Positions 31,889-40,209 of a stretch of 41,015 nt of DNA are shown piece by piece (within the stretch, counting starts at the first letter, position 1; the number at the start of each line of letters is the position of its first letter). Made by a program: the position numbers and the translations under genes. Below the pieces are notes generated by a model that was not told the origin of the DNA, did no database searches, and saw only the letters and a list, made by a program, of their open reading frames with translations. The stretch is from VFMC01 sp031400715 (GTDB lineage: Bacteria; Actinomycetota; Acidimicrobiia; Acidimicrobiales; Ilumatobacteraceae): NCBI GenBank assembly GCA_031400715.1, contig JANNQK010000167.1, positions 1 through 41,015 of the forward strand. The letters are read 5' to 3'.

Positions 31889-34462
31889 TCACACTGTCGC
31901 GGCGATCGACGAAAGGAGCTGCTCGGCCTCCCGTGCAGCCGCCTCGATGGGAAGCCCAGCGCCCGACTCGGCTGCATCTCGCAGGAATGCCGGCCCGAGA
32001 TGCGACGCGGCGACGCGCGACACCTCGTCACCGAGTGCTCTGTCCGACGGCCTGAGGGCGTATCCGGCGCCAGCCAGGACAGCGTCGGACGCAACCTGGA
32101 GCCGCACCGCGGTGCCCCAGAGCTCTCTCGCCGCCGCCAGCCGCGCTGCGATGGCAATCGCGAATCCAACGCTGATGCCGTGTCCGAACTCGACGGCGAG
32201 GGTGAGACTCTCCAACTGATGTCGCGCTGCAGCGACGTCGTCGCCCCTGCGGAGGGCGATCTCTGCGAGATTGCCCAGATGCAAGCTGCTGGCGAGCAGG
32301 TCCCCGACGCTCTGGCTGATGTCCAACGATTGCCGCTCGGCATCTCGGGCCTCGTCGTACCGGCCGAGTTCTGCTGACGCCATGCTCAGCAGATTGAGTA
32401 GCACGCGGCGGCCGTGCGGCGTCGCCGCCCGCTCGATCCCGGCGCGAGCGAATGCGCTTGCCACGTCGAATTCGCCTCGCCGGAGTGCCGCGATCCCGCG
32501 TAGTTGTGTGAGCCGGCTGCCGGTCCAACCCGACGGGTCGGCCTCGCGCATCAACGCTTCGGCCTCATCGAGCAGCACGATCGTCTCGTCAGCTCGAGCG
32601 GTGTCCGAACCCACGAAGCTCGTGTCGAGCAACAGCCTCAGGCGAGCCTCAGTCGCACCCGGGAGGAGGTCGAGGTAGCGAAGGCCGAGGTCGAACGCGG
32701 CGGCGGCCGACGAGATCGCTGTGAGCACTACCAATGTGCTCGCAATCGATTGGGACAGCTCGGGATCGACCGTCGAGATGATCGAAACGATGTTCTGCAT
32801 GTTGTCGATCTCGCGAGCGCGGTCAGACACCGCACCGGGGTCGAGTTTCGACTGATGGGGTTCGTACCTCGACGTGTAGTAGCGGCCGACCTTGACCGCG
32901 ACTTCGCCGGCCTCACCCGTTGCATCGAGCTCTTGCGCCGCGAAGGCACGGATGGTCCGAAGCATCCGATACCGGTTCGGACTCGACGCTGGTTCCGCAC
33001 CGACCAGTGATCTCGATTGCAGCGACCAGACCAACTCGGGCACCTCGGTGACATCGATGGTGTCGTCGGCCACCGCTGCCGCGGCCGCCTCCAGGTCGAA
33101 ACCGGCTGCGAACACACCCAGCCGTCGGAAGACGGACCGTTCGGTCGGAGTGAGCAACTGACAGCTCCAGTCGATGAGGGCATCCAAGCTGCGCTGCCGA
33201 TCGCTGAGCGTCGGATCGCGGCTCCGCAGCAGCGCCTGTCTGCTGTCGAGCCGCGCGACGATCTCAGCCGCCGTCATCACGTCGGCTCGGGCCGCGGCGA
33301 GCTCGATCGCCAGCGGCAAACCGTCGAGTCGTTCGCAGAGCCGGGCGATCGCCGCGCGAGTCGCTGTGTCCGGTTCGTCGATCCCGGCACGTTGGCAGAA
33401 CAGCTCCAGACCTGTGGTATCGATTGGCAGAGGCGCCGGGCGCCAGATGCGTTCGGCCTGCAGGCCGAGCGGCTCCCGACTCGTTGCGAGGACCCGGATC
33501 AACGGACAAGACCGCAGCAACGAGTCGACTCGCCGTGCGATCTCCACCGTCAGATGCTCGCAGTTGTCCAGGATCAGGAGGGCCTGCCGGTCGCGCAGAT
33601 GATCGAGCACCTCGGTCCAGGCATCACCTCGATCACCGACGCTCGCCGAGACGGCCCCGCCGATCGCGCCCGGCACGGCCGAGGCCTCGGCCAGCGGTGC
33701 GAGATCGACGAACCACACTCCATGCTCCCAGTCGGACGCATGTGCCAAGCCATGCTCGACGGCGAGTCGGGTCTTCCCAAGACCGCCCGGCCCGATCACG
33801 CTGACCAAGCGCGACGCGTCGACCAGGGTAGCGAGCTCGGCGAGTTCATCGGTCCTTCCAACGAGAGTGGTGGCGGGTGCGATCAGGTTGTGCCGATCGG
33901 CAGGAAGTGCGCGAACCGATGGAAAGTGATCAGAGAGACCCTGACCCGCGACTTGGAAGAGCTCGAGCGGATCGTCGAAGTCACGGACCCGGAAGTGGCC
34001 GAGTGACACCAGGGTCACGGTCTCGAGGGCGAGCGTTCGCGCTGCGGTCTCGGACGACACCAGGATCTGACCTCCGTGCCCCGCACTGACCACCCTGGCC
34101 GCCTGGTGAACTGCGAAGGCGACGTAGTCGGCGCCGCGCGGTGAGGCCAGGCCGGAGTGCACACCGAACCTGACACGCACCTCCGCGTCGGCAGGCCAGG
34201 GCTCGGCCGCCAGGTTGCGTTGGGCATGCGCGCATGCCTCGACGGCGTCGACGGCGTCGGCGAACGCAACGAAGAACGCGTCGCCCTCGGTCTTCACTTC
34301 CACACCTCGATGCGCAGCGATCGCACGACGTACGAGTTCGTTGTGACGGTCCAGCAGAGCTGTGTAACGATCACCAATGCGGCGGAAGAGGCGGGTCGAG
34401 CCCTCTATGTCGGTGAAGACGAACGTCACCATTCCCGCAGGCAACTCAGGGCGTGCAGCCAC
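31889..34462 (-). CDS. class III cyclase fused to a STAND/NB-ARC ATPase
   Basis: An 857-residue regulator. Residues about 10-170 are a cyclase domain with Asp18 (FVFTDIEGSTRLF) and Asp61 (VKTEGDAFFVAF) as metal ligands. A STAND ATPase follows, with Walker A GPGGLGKT at 224-231, Walker B ALLILDNCEHL and the LATSREPLG sensor motif. The C-terminal third is helical and TPR-like. It differs from the cyclase-ATPase at 3631-6888, whose ATPase is of the AAA_16 type. The GTG at 34462 is set by a TAGATT-N6 promoter. No DNA-binding domain is visible. It converges on the EamA transporter gene with 27 bp between them. Confidence 0.88.
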   Translation of the reverse strand: MAARPELPAGMVTFVFTDIEGSTRLFRRIGDRYTALLDRHNELVRRAIAAHRGVEVKTEGDAFFVAFADAVDAVEACAHAQRNLAAEPWPADAEVRVRFGVHSGLASPRGADYVAFAVHQAARVVSAGHGGQILVSSETAARTLALETVTLVSLGHFRVRDFDDPLELFQVAGQGLSDHFPSVRALPADRHNLIAPATTLVGRTDELAELATLVDASRLVSVIGPGGLGKTRLAVEHGLAHASDWEHGVWFVDLAPLAEASAVPGAIGGAVSASVGDRGDAWTEVLDHLRDRQALLILDNCEHLTVEIARRVDSLLRSCPLIRVLATSREPLGLQAERIWRPAPLPIDTTGLELFCQRAGIDEPDTATRAAIARLCERLDGLPLAIELAAARADVMTAAEIVARLDSRQALLRSRDPTLSDRQRSLDALIDWSCQLLTPTERSVFRRLGVFAAGFDLEAAAAAVADDTIDVTEVPELVWSLQSRSLVGAEPASSPNRYRMLRTIRAFAAQELDATGEAGEVAVKVGRYYTSRYEPHQSKLDPGAVSDRAREIDNMQNIVSIISTVDPELSQSIASTLVVLTAISSAAAAFDLGLRYLDLLPGATEARLRLLLDTSFVGSDTARADETIVLLDEAEALMREADPSGWTGSRLTQLRGIAALRRGEFDVASAFARAGIERAATPHGRRVLLNLLSMASAELGRYDEARDAERQSLDISQSVGDLLASSLHLGNLAEIALRRGDDVAAARHQLESLTLAVEFGHGISVGFAIAIAARLAAARELWGTAVRLQVASDAVLAGAGYALRPSDRALGDEVSRVAASHLGPAFLRDAAESGAGLPIEAAAREAEQLLSSIAATV

Positions 34463-34468
34463 CGCCGG

Positions 34469-34474
34469 AATCTA
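34469..34474 (-). promoter_or_regulatory. -10 element (TAGATT) for the cyclase-ATPase gene
   Basis: On the minus strand TAGATT is followed by six bases and then GTG 34462, the recurring leaderless geometry. It decides the start codon. Confidence 0.5.
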
Positions 34475-34551
34475 ACGGACTTCGTTCGCCGCCGCGATCA
34501 CGTCGATCGCCCGACGTCTCGTCGACCATGTGCGAGCCGTGCCGGGGATGC

Positions 34552-34557
34552 CAGGAT
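34552..34557 (+). promoter_or_regulatory. possible -10 element (CAGGAT) for the thioesterase gene
   Basis: CAGGAT lies six bases before ATG 34564. It deviates from TANNNT at the first base, so it is a weaker call than the others. Confidence 0.3.
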
Positions 34558-34563
34558 CAGTCG

Positions 34564-34977
34564 ATGAGCACAGGCAGCCTCGTGAGCGTCGATGAGATCA
34601 ACACGTTCCTGGCGCGGGAGTTCGCCGGAAGTCCGAATCGGTGTGAGGCAGTGGGGGAGAAGTGGGCGACCGCCATGTTGCCCACCGACGTCGTCTCGCT
34701 GCGCCCTGGTGGGATCATCAGCGGACCCACGGTGTTCGGCGTGTGCGACGCCGCGCTGTACTACGCATGCTTCACCGCGATCGGCATCGAACCGATGACG
34801 CTCACCAGCGAGCTCTCGATCCGCTTCATACGACCTGCTCGGGGAGCGGTGCTGCGGGCTCGAGCCGACCTCCACCAGGTCGGACGCCGGTCGATCATCG
34901 GCTCGATCGTGGCCTGGACCGATGAGATCGCCAAGCCGGTGGCGGTTGCGCAGGGCACCTACGTCCGACCTGCGTGA
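34564..34977 (+). CDS. PaaI-family hotdog-fold thioesterase
   Basis: A 137-residue hotdog-fold protein. GGIISGPTVFGVCDAALYYACF contains the PaaI-type helix whose acidic residue (here Asp in GVCDAA) activates water. It is followed by the strand ELSIRFIRPARG and the C-terminal AVAQGTYVR. Such enzymes hydrolyse acyl-CoA or aryl-CoA thioesters. The length is typical. The frame is open further upstream, but similarity starts here and no other feature supports a longer form. FKBP follows 40 bp later on the same strand. Confidence 0.85.
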   Translation: MSTGSLVSVDEINTFLAREFAGSPNRCEAVGEKWATAMLPTDVVSLRPGGIISGPTVFGVCDAALYYACFTAIGIEPMTLTSELSIRFIRPARGAVLRARADLHQVGRRSIIGSIVAWTDEIAKPVAVAQGTYVRPA

Positions 34978-35003
34978 TGCCTCTCGCACCGCATGTCGGC
35001 CAC

Positions 35004-35009
35004 TAGGGT
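35004..35009 (+). promoter_or_regulatory. -10 element (TAGGGT) for the FKBP gene
   Basis: TAGGGT occurs eight bases before ATG 35018; the hexamer is identical to that before tetR. The spacing is slightly longer than in the other cases. Confidence 0.4.
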
Positions 35010-35017
35010 CGGCGCTC

Positions 35018-35395
35018 ATGACCGAGCGGACCAAGCCCTCCATCACCATCCCCGAGGGCGAGGCGCCCTCCGATCTGCTGATCGAGGACGAGATCCTCGG
35101 CGACGGCGATGAAGCCGTCGTCGGCAAGCGAGTGATCGTGCACTACGCCGGCGTGGCCTGGAGCACCGGCAAGGAGTTCGACGCCAGCTGGAACCGGGGC
35201 GACACGTTCGACTTCCGCCTGGGCGCTCGCGAGGTGATCGAAGGCTGGGACCGGGGCGTCGCCGGCATGAAGGTCGGCGGCCGCCGTCGTCTCACCATCC
35301 CGGCAGACATGGGGTACGGCAGCCGTGGCGCTGGCGGCGTCATCAAGGGCGGCGAGACCCTCGTGTTCGTCGTCGACCTCGTCGCCGTTCGCTGA
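35018..35395 (+). CDS. FKBP-type peptidyl-prolyl cis-trans isomerase
   Basis: A 125-residue cytoplasmic FKBP. The domain begins at VGKRVIVHYAGVAWSTGKEFDASW and shows the active-site aromatic/acidic residues in FDASWNRGDTFDFRLG, EVIEGWDRGVAGMKVGGRRRL and IPADMGYGSRGAGGVIKGGETLVFVVDL. All core positions of a catalytically competent FKBP appear present. There is no signal peptide, so it folds proteins in the cytosol. The upstream part of the open frame is not similar to FKBP, and ATG 35018 is supported by a TAGGGT -10. Confidence 0.93.
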   Translation: MTERTKPSITIPEGEAPSDLLIEDEILGDGDEAVVGKRVIVHYAGVAWSTGKEFDASWNRGDTFDFRLGAREVIEGWDRGVAGMKVGGRRRLTIPADMGYGSRGAGGVIKGGETLVFVVDLVAVR

Positions 35396-35442
35396 TCGTC
35401 GCCGGGTGATCGTCGCCGGGTGATCGGTCCGGTCACAACCCG
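35393..35442. repeat. 14-bp tandem duplication and weak hairpin between convergent genes
   Basis: TGATCGTCGCCGGG is repeated at 35393-35406 and 35407-35420, with a third partial copy after it. The first copy includes the FKBP stop codon. CGGGTGA (35417-35423) can pair with TCA (35433-35435) and CCCG (35439-35442), with a three-base bulge. A shared terminator is possible but weak. Confidence 0.45.
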
Positions 35443-36161
35443 ACGTCGATCACCAGTCGTTGCGGATCGTCGAGGGTCGTGACGCGCAGATCGCGCTCGC
35501 GATCGAGTCCGACGGCCCACACCTGCACCCCCTCGGAGTTGTCGATCAGCCGGATCTCTTCGATCGTCGTGACGTTGGTGGGGAACAGGTCGATCGGACC
35601 GGCGTAGCCGGTTGGCCGGCCCTGCTCGTCGACGTCGTACATCCAGGCCTCGACCGACATCAGCACATGTGCGGTGCCCCGGATCGTCACGAACTGGTCA
35701 TCGGTCTGGCCGAGGGCGATCGGGGCATCGGTGTAGCGGATCCAATAGCCGGGCTCGATGCCGGGCGTCGGCGCGTCGCCCTGGGCGAACTCGATGACGA
35801 TCCGTTCGTAGCAGTCGTGGGCACCCGTGCGGATGTCGATGCCCACCAGCGAGGTGAGCCCACCTGGGAAGTTCGAGGACGCTCCGTCGAGAGTGCCGAC
35901 CATCTCGCACTCGATCGTGGTCGCGGTGGTCGAAGCGGGTGTCGTCGTCGCTGATGTCGTCGAACTCGCGGGTGTGGTCGCGGGTGTCGAACTCGCGGGC
36001 GTGGTCGACGTTGCAGCTGTCGTCGCGGGTGCGGTCGACGCTGGCGCGGCCGTGGTCGGCGAACCGGAGGTGGGCGATGACGGCGCCGAACTCTCGGTGC
36101 CGCTGCAACCGGCGACCAGCAACGAGGCACACACCACGAATCCGAGCGCGTTCGTCCTCAT
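35433..36161 (-). CDS. putative lipoprotein with AMIN-like domain
   Basis: A 242-residue exported protein. The signal peptide ends in a lipobox (SLLVAGC, Cys19). A long Ser/Thr/Pro/Ala linker rich in TTPASTTA-type repeats follows. The C-terminal domain of about 150 residues begins at VGTLDGASSNFPGG and contains CYERIVIEFAQGD, GYWIRYTDAPI, VTIRGTAHVLMSVEAW and a final DDPQRLVIDVGL. This is the strand pattern of the AMIN-like domain found in actinobacterial lipoproteins, probably binding cell-wall polymers. It is divergent from the second MttB gene, 77 bp away. A CATGAT hexamer (36168-36173, minus strand) six bases before the start may be its -10. Confidence 0.8.
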   Translation of the reverse strand: MRTNALGFVVCASLLVAGCSGTESSAPSSPTSGSPTTAAPASTAPATTAATSTTPASSTPATTPASSTTSATTTPASTTATTIECEMVGTLDGASSNFPGGLTSLVGIDIRTGAHDCYERIVIEFAQGDAPTPGIEPGYWIRYTDAPIALGQTDDQFVTIRGTAHVLMSVEAWMYDVDEQGRPTGYAGPIDLFPTNVTTIEEIRLIDNSEGVQVWAVGLDRERDLRVTTLDDPQRLVIDVGL

Positions 36162-36226
36162 GGTGGCATCATGCGCCTCCGACGGACCGGCGACCAGTGC
36201 CGAAGGGAGGAACGAGGCACAGCAGC

Positions 36227-36232
36227 TACCCT
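36227..36232 (+). promoter_or_regulatory. -10 element (TACCCT) for MttB copy 2
   Basis: TACCCT is followed by six bases and GTG 36239. This geometry favours the GTG over the in-frame ATG at 36248. Confidence 0.5.
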
Positions 36233-36238
36233 TCCGCC

Positions 36239-37765
36239 GTGAGCCGCATGGGTCGAGTTCGGCAACGTCGCACGACGGGTGAGGTGCGTCAGCCGGCGTG
36301 GCGCCCGCTCGTCAACCCGTACGCGCCGATCGAGGTGCTCTCGGCAGATCAGATCGAGGCGATCCACGATGCATCGCTCCGCCTGCTGTCGGCAACCGGC
36401 ATGCGGATGCTGTCGCCGGTCGCTCGGTCGATCCTTCGTGACGCCGGATGCGACGTCAGCGACGAGATGGTGCGGTTCGATCCCGAGATGGTCACCGCTT
36501 CGATCGAGCTCGCCCCCAGGCAGTTCGGTCTGCGAGCTCGCAATCCAGCCAGGTCGCTGACCATCGGCGGGAACCACGTGGCCTTCACCTCGGTGGGCGG
36601 GCCGGCCTTCTGTCACGACCTCGACCGCGGGCGCCGGCCCGGCACGGCCGCAGAGCAGGCCGAGTACCTGAAGCTCGTCCAGAGCCTCGACATCATCCAT
36701 CAGGAAGGCGGAGGTCCCTTCGAAGCCCTCGATCTCGACCCGGCAACCCGGCATCTCGACCTCAACCTCAGTCTGTGCCGACTGGTCGACAAGAGCTGGC
36801 AGGGGATCGCGCTCGGCCGCGAGCGGGCTGCAGACGCGATCGACATGGCCGCGATCGTTCTCGGCACCGACCGCGCCGGCCTTGCTACCGAGCCGGCGAT
36901 CCTCGCCATCGTCAACACCAACAGCCCGCTCACGCTCGACGTGCCCATGGCAGAAGGGCTGATCGAACTGTCGAGTGCCGGACAAGCGGTCTGCATCACA
37001 CCGTTCACGCTTGCCGGGGCGATGGCACCGGCCACGCTGGCCGGTGCTCTCGTCCTGCAGAACGCCGAGGTGTTGGCGTGCGTGGCACTCACCCAGCTCG
37101 TTCGGCCCGGCGCACCGGTCATGTACGGGTCGTTCACGTCGAACGTCGACATGCGCAGCGGATCGCCGGCGTTCGGCACCCCCGAATACACCAAGGCAGC
37201 ACAGGCCAGCGGGCAGCTCGCACGCCGATACGGCCTTCCGTTCCGATCGTCGAACACCACCACGTCGAACACCGTCGATGCACAAGCCGTGTACGAGAGC
37301 TCCATGTCGCTGTGGGGCGCCGTGATGGGTGGCGCCAACCTCGTCTACCACGCAGCGGGCTGGCTCGAAGGGGGTCTGACCGCCTCGTTCGAGAAGCTCG
37401 TGATCGACGCCGAGATGCTGCAGATGATCGCCGAGTACCTACAACCCATCGTGGTCGACGAGGACCACCTCGCTGTCGAAGCGATCGCCGAAGTGGGACC
37501 GGGCGGCCACTTCTTCGGCTCGCCCCACACGATGCAGCGATACGAACGTGCCTTCTACTCGCCGATGGTGTCGGATTGGCGCAACTTCGAGACATGGTCG
37601 GGCGACGGGTCCGTCGATGCGACCCACCGGGCCAACACGATCTGGAAGCAGCTCGTCGCGGAGTACGAGCAGCCTCCGCTCGACGCGGCGATCGACGAGG
37701 AGTTGGTCGACTTCGTCCGCCGGCGTCGCCACCAGCTCGTCACTTCCGGGGCCACCGGCGCGTAG
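36239..37765 (+). CDS. trimethylamine methyltransferase (MttB) family protein, copy 2
   Basis: A 508-residue paralogue of the protein at 805-2394. The same blocks appear in the same order: LSADQIEAIHDASLRLL, VNTNSPLTLDVPMAEG, TPFTLAGAMAPATLAGAL, APVMYGSFTSNVDM, EVGPGGHFFGSPHT and SDWRNFETW. There is no in-frame amber codon, so no pyrrolysine. Non-Pyl relatives demethylate quaternary amines through a corrinoid protein; none is encoded in the window. It stands alone, flanked by a divergent lipoprotein gene and a downstream Wzz-like gene with its own promoter. GTG 36239 is preferred on promoter spacing. Substrate unreadable. Confidence 0.87.
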   Translation: MSRMGRVRQRRTTGEVRQPAWRPLVNPYAPIEVLSADQIEAIHDASLRLLSATGMRMLSPVARSILRDAGCDVSDEMVRFDPEMVTASIELAPRQFGLRARNPARSLTIGGNHVAFTSVGGPAFCHDLDRGRRPGTAAEQAEYLKLVQSLDIIHQEGGGPFEALDLDPATRHLDLNLSLCRLVDKSWQGIALGRERAADAIDMAAIVLGTDRAGLATEPAILAIVNTNSPLTLDVPMAEGLIELSSAGQAVCITPFTLAGAMAPATLAGALVLQNAEVLACVALTQLVRPGAPVMYGSFTSNVDMRSGSPAFGTPEYTKAAQASGQLARRYGLPFRSSNTTTSNTVDAQAVYESSMSLWGAVMGGANLVYHAAGWLEGGLTASFEKLVIDAEMLQMIAEYLQPIVVDEDHLAVEAIAEVGPGGHFFGSPHTMQRYERAFYSPMVSDWRNFETWSGDGSVDATHRANTIWKQLVAEYEQPPLDAAIDEELVDFVRRRRHQLVTSGATGA

Positions 37766-37768
37766 CCT
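37763..37768 (+). promoter_or_regulatory. -10 element (TAGCCT) for the Wzz-like gene
   Basis: TAGCCT overlaps the MttB stop codon and is followed by six bases and GTG 37775, giving a leaderless start. Confidence 0.45.
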
Positions 37769-37774
37769 GCCCGG

Positions 37775-38983
37775 GTGATGTCCGCCCTCGACGCCACCGG
37801 CCGCCCCGTGTCACGCCGGCTCGACGCAACGGGGCCGGGCACCGCCGACCTCGCCGGCGTGCGCCTCACCATCAGCACGCTGCTTCGATGGTCTCCAGCC
37901 ATCGTTGCGATCGCCGCGCTCGGCTGGTCGCTCGGAGCTTCGCTGCCCGATCTCGGTCGTTCCGACACAGCGACGGTCACCATCGGTCTCACCGACCAGG
38001 TGGTGTGGCCCTTCTACGACGCCGTGATCGCTCGGCAACCGGCGCTGCTCGACGAAGGAGGGGTTCGAGCGGCTGCCGAGTCAGACACCGGGATCACGGC
38101 CAGTACCGTCGAGTTCGATCTCGACACGGGCCAGACCAACGCCGTCATGCGCTTGGTGATCGAAACCGACACCGGCGATCCGGCAGACGCAACGGTCCTC
38201 GCCGATGCGATCGCAGGCGGGCTCGTCGAGAAGAACCTCGCCGAACAACGTGCGACCGTCGAGCAGCGCATCGGTGAGCTGGAGGCGCGCGTGGCCGATG
38301 GTCGCACCCGTCTCGACGAGCTCAACCGCCAGCGCGACGTCCAACTGTTCTCGGGGCTGTCCGATGATGCCGACCAGACGCGCGCTGCCGCGCTCGTCGT
38401 CGCCAACGACATCGCCGGTCTCGAAGAACAACTTGCTGCGAGCCGGATCGAAGTGGATTCGATGCGGCCCCGAATCGGGGTCATCGCGATGGCGGTCGCG
38501 GGGGGCGACCGCAGCGACGACGTTCGCGCCAACGCAGTGACCGCGGCGCTCTTCGGTCTCTTGGCGATCGCGCTCGTCCCGACGCTCGACCGGCGCGTCG
38601 GCCGGCTGCGATCCATCGCCCAGGTGCGCCGCATCTGGCCGGGCGTGCCGGTGCTCGACGAACGGCGGGGGAGCGACCTGCTCGGGCAGTCGGCCAGCGA
38701 TGCCGTGCGCACGATCGGTGACGAGGGAAGGGTCGCCACCACGGTGCTCGCGCTCGACGCAGCCGCGTCCGAGCGACTCACCACACAAGCGGATGACGGC
38801 TCGCTCGGTGATTGCGTGGTCGTCGTGCCCTCACCCGAGGCGTCGCCGGCGCTCCTCGACGCCGAGGCGATCGTGATCGTGGTTCGCCGCGGGGGCCTCA
38901 CCGTGCGGCGAGTAGAACGCATCGCCGACGACCTCGTCGCCCTTGCGGTTGCCCCGCGCGCCGTGGTGCTCCTTCGTCGATGA
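37775..38983 (+). CDS. Wzz-like chain-length-determinant/polysaccharide co-polymerase
   Basis: A 402-residue membrane protein. One transmembrane helix lies near residues 30-50 (SPAIVAIAALGWSLGAS). An extracytoplasmic region of about 200 residues with a coiled-coil (VEQRIGELEARVADGRTRLDELNRQ) follows, and a second helix near residue 255 (AVTAALFGLLAIALVP). The cytoplasmic tail lacks any Walker motif or Tyr-rich cluster, so it is not a BY-kinase. This topology is that of Wzz/Lnt-type chain-length regulators, although sequence similarity is weak. The downstream O-antigen-ligase-like gene overlaps by ATGA, which supports a surface-polysaccharide role. Confidence 0.65.
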   Translation: MMSALDATGRPVSRRLDATGPGTADLAGVRLTISTLLRWSPAIVAIAALGWSLGASLPDLGRSDTATVTIGLTDQVVWPFYDAVIARQPALLDEGGVRAAAESDTGITASTVEFDLDTGQTNAVMRLVIETDTGDPADATVLADAIAGGLVEKNLAEQRATVEQRIGELEARVADGRTRLDELNRQRDVQLFSGLSDDADQTRAAALVVANDIAGLEEQLAASRIEVDSMRPRIGVIAMAVAGGDRSDDVRANAVTAALFGLLAIALVPTLDRRVGRLRSIAQVRRIWPGVPVLDERRGSDLLGQSASDAVRTIGDEGRVATTVLALDAAASERLTTQADDGSLGDCVVVVPSPEASPALLDAEAIVIVVRRGGLTVRRVERIADDLVALAVAPRAVVLLRR

Positions 38984-40209
38984 CCGACACGGCCGAGCAC
39001 CACCGAGTCGCTCGCGTCTCGATCGCGTCGGCCCCTTCGGCAGACACGTCGCTGGTGGTGCTCTTGGTGCTCGCCGCGTGCGAGCCGTCGAACACCCCGC
39101 TGCGATGGCTGTCCGACAGCGAAACGGCACGGTGGTGGTTCCTGGTTCCTGTGTGGTCGTTCGCCCTCTTGATCGCGTTGGTCGACGGCAGGGGAGTGCG
39201 TGCCGGCACGCGAGCCCCGGCGCAGTGGCTCACCATCTGTGGGATCTGGATGATGGCGGTCAGTCCGTTCGGGCTGGTGCCACACCTCGATCTCGCTTCT
39301 GCGGCGGGCTTCACGGCGTTCGTGCTCGCCGGAGCTGCCGTGGTCGATGCGGGTGGTTGGCCTCGAGTGCGGGCCGCTCTCTTTCCCGCATCGGTCGTGC
39401 TCGTCGTGGCGAGCGTCCTCACCGAGTTGAGCGGCATCGGGGGGAGTCGATGGTTCGGCGTGTTTCGCGATCCGAATGCACTCGCCTTCGGCTGTGTGGT
39501 GGCGGCACTGTGCGGAGTCGACCGTTGGATGCGCGGTGGGCGACACGGGTTGCTGCTCGCAGCTTCCTCGCTGCCGGTGCTGGTGCTCACCGATGGCCGC
39601 ATCGCGATGGTCGCTCTCGTCATCGGAGTGGCGGCAATGGTGCGGCCGGCGCTGCCGACGTTCGTGGTGCCGGCGATGTTCGGCGTGGCGTGCATCGGCG
39701 TCGTGCTGCTCGCCGCGGACGACTCACTCGGCGAGCGAGCGACGCGCACCGTGTCACGTTCAGGGGAGTCTTCCGAGATCACCACGCTCACCGGCCGCAC
39801 CGAGATCTGGGGAATCGCCCTCGACGCCGTGACCGAGCGACCGCTGATGGGCGTCGGGGCGGGCAGCACCACAGAGGTGTTCGAGCGCGCTCAGGAAAGC
39901 GAGCGGATCGGATTCGTGGTCACCCACGGCCACGATCTGTGGGTGCAGCTCCTGCTGAGTGGGGGAGTCGTGGCGATCGGGCTGGTGTTGCTCGGCACGA
40001 TCGACTTCACGCTGCGAGCGCGCGCCCGACCGATCCGCGATCGCGACGCTCTGCTGATCGCTCTGTTCGTCCATGGACTCACCGAGGACGTGATGTCGGA
40101 ACCTCGATGGACGCTGATCATGGCCGCTGCCGCGTTCGCATCGACCTCGCCTCGTCGTGGCCGTCTCCGTCAGCTCAGGCGACGCACATCGCATACACCG
40201 TCAACGTGA
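38980..40209 (+). CDS. O-antigen ligase/polymerase-like membrane protein
   Basis: About 409 residues with ten or more hydrophobic helices. A large periplasmic-type loop carries SGESSEITTLTGRTEIWGIALDAVTERPLMGVG. The GR-x-x-x-W and PLxGxG features with a later His (VTHGHDLWVQLLLSGG) are the hallmarks of the Wzy/WaaL superfamily. FRDPNALAF earlier in the chain is also typical. It would polymerise or ligate surface glycan repeats. It is translationally coupled to the Wzz-like gene. Its 3' end overlaps the 3' end of the convergent collagen-like gene by 35 bp. Confidence 0.8.
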   Translation: MTDTAEHHRVARVSIASAPSADTSLVVLLVLAACEPSNTPLRWLSDSETARWWFLVPVWSFALLIALVDGRGVRAGTRAPAQWLTICGIWMMAVSPFGLVPHLDLASAAGFTAFVLAGAAVVDAGGWPRVRAALFPASVVLVVASVLTELSGIGGSRWFGVFRDPNALAFGCVVAALCGVDRWMRGGRHGLLLAASSLPVLVLTDGRIAMVALVIGVAAMVRPALPTFVVPAMFGVACIGVVLLAADDSLGERATRTVSRSGESSEITTLTGRTEIWGIALDAVTERPLMGVGAGSTTEVFERAQESERIGFVVTHGHDLWVQLLLSGGVVAIGLVLLGTIDFTLRARARPIRDRDALLIALFVHGLTEDVMSEPRWTLIMAAAAFASTSPRRGRLRQLRRRTSHTPST

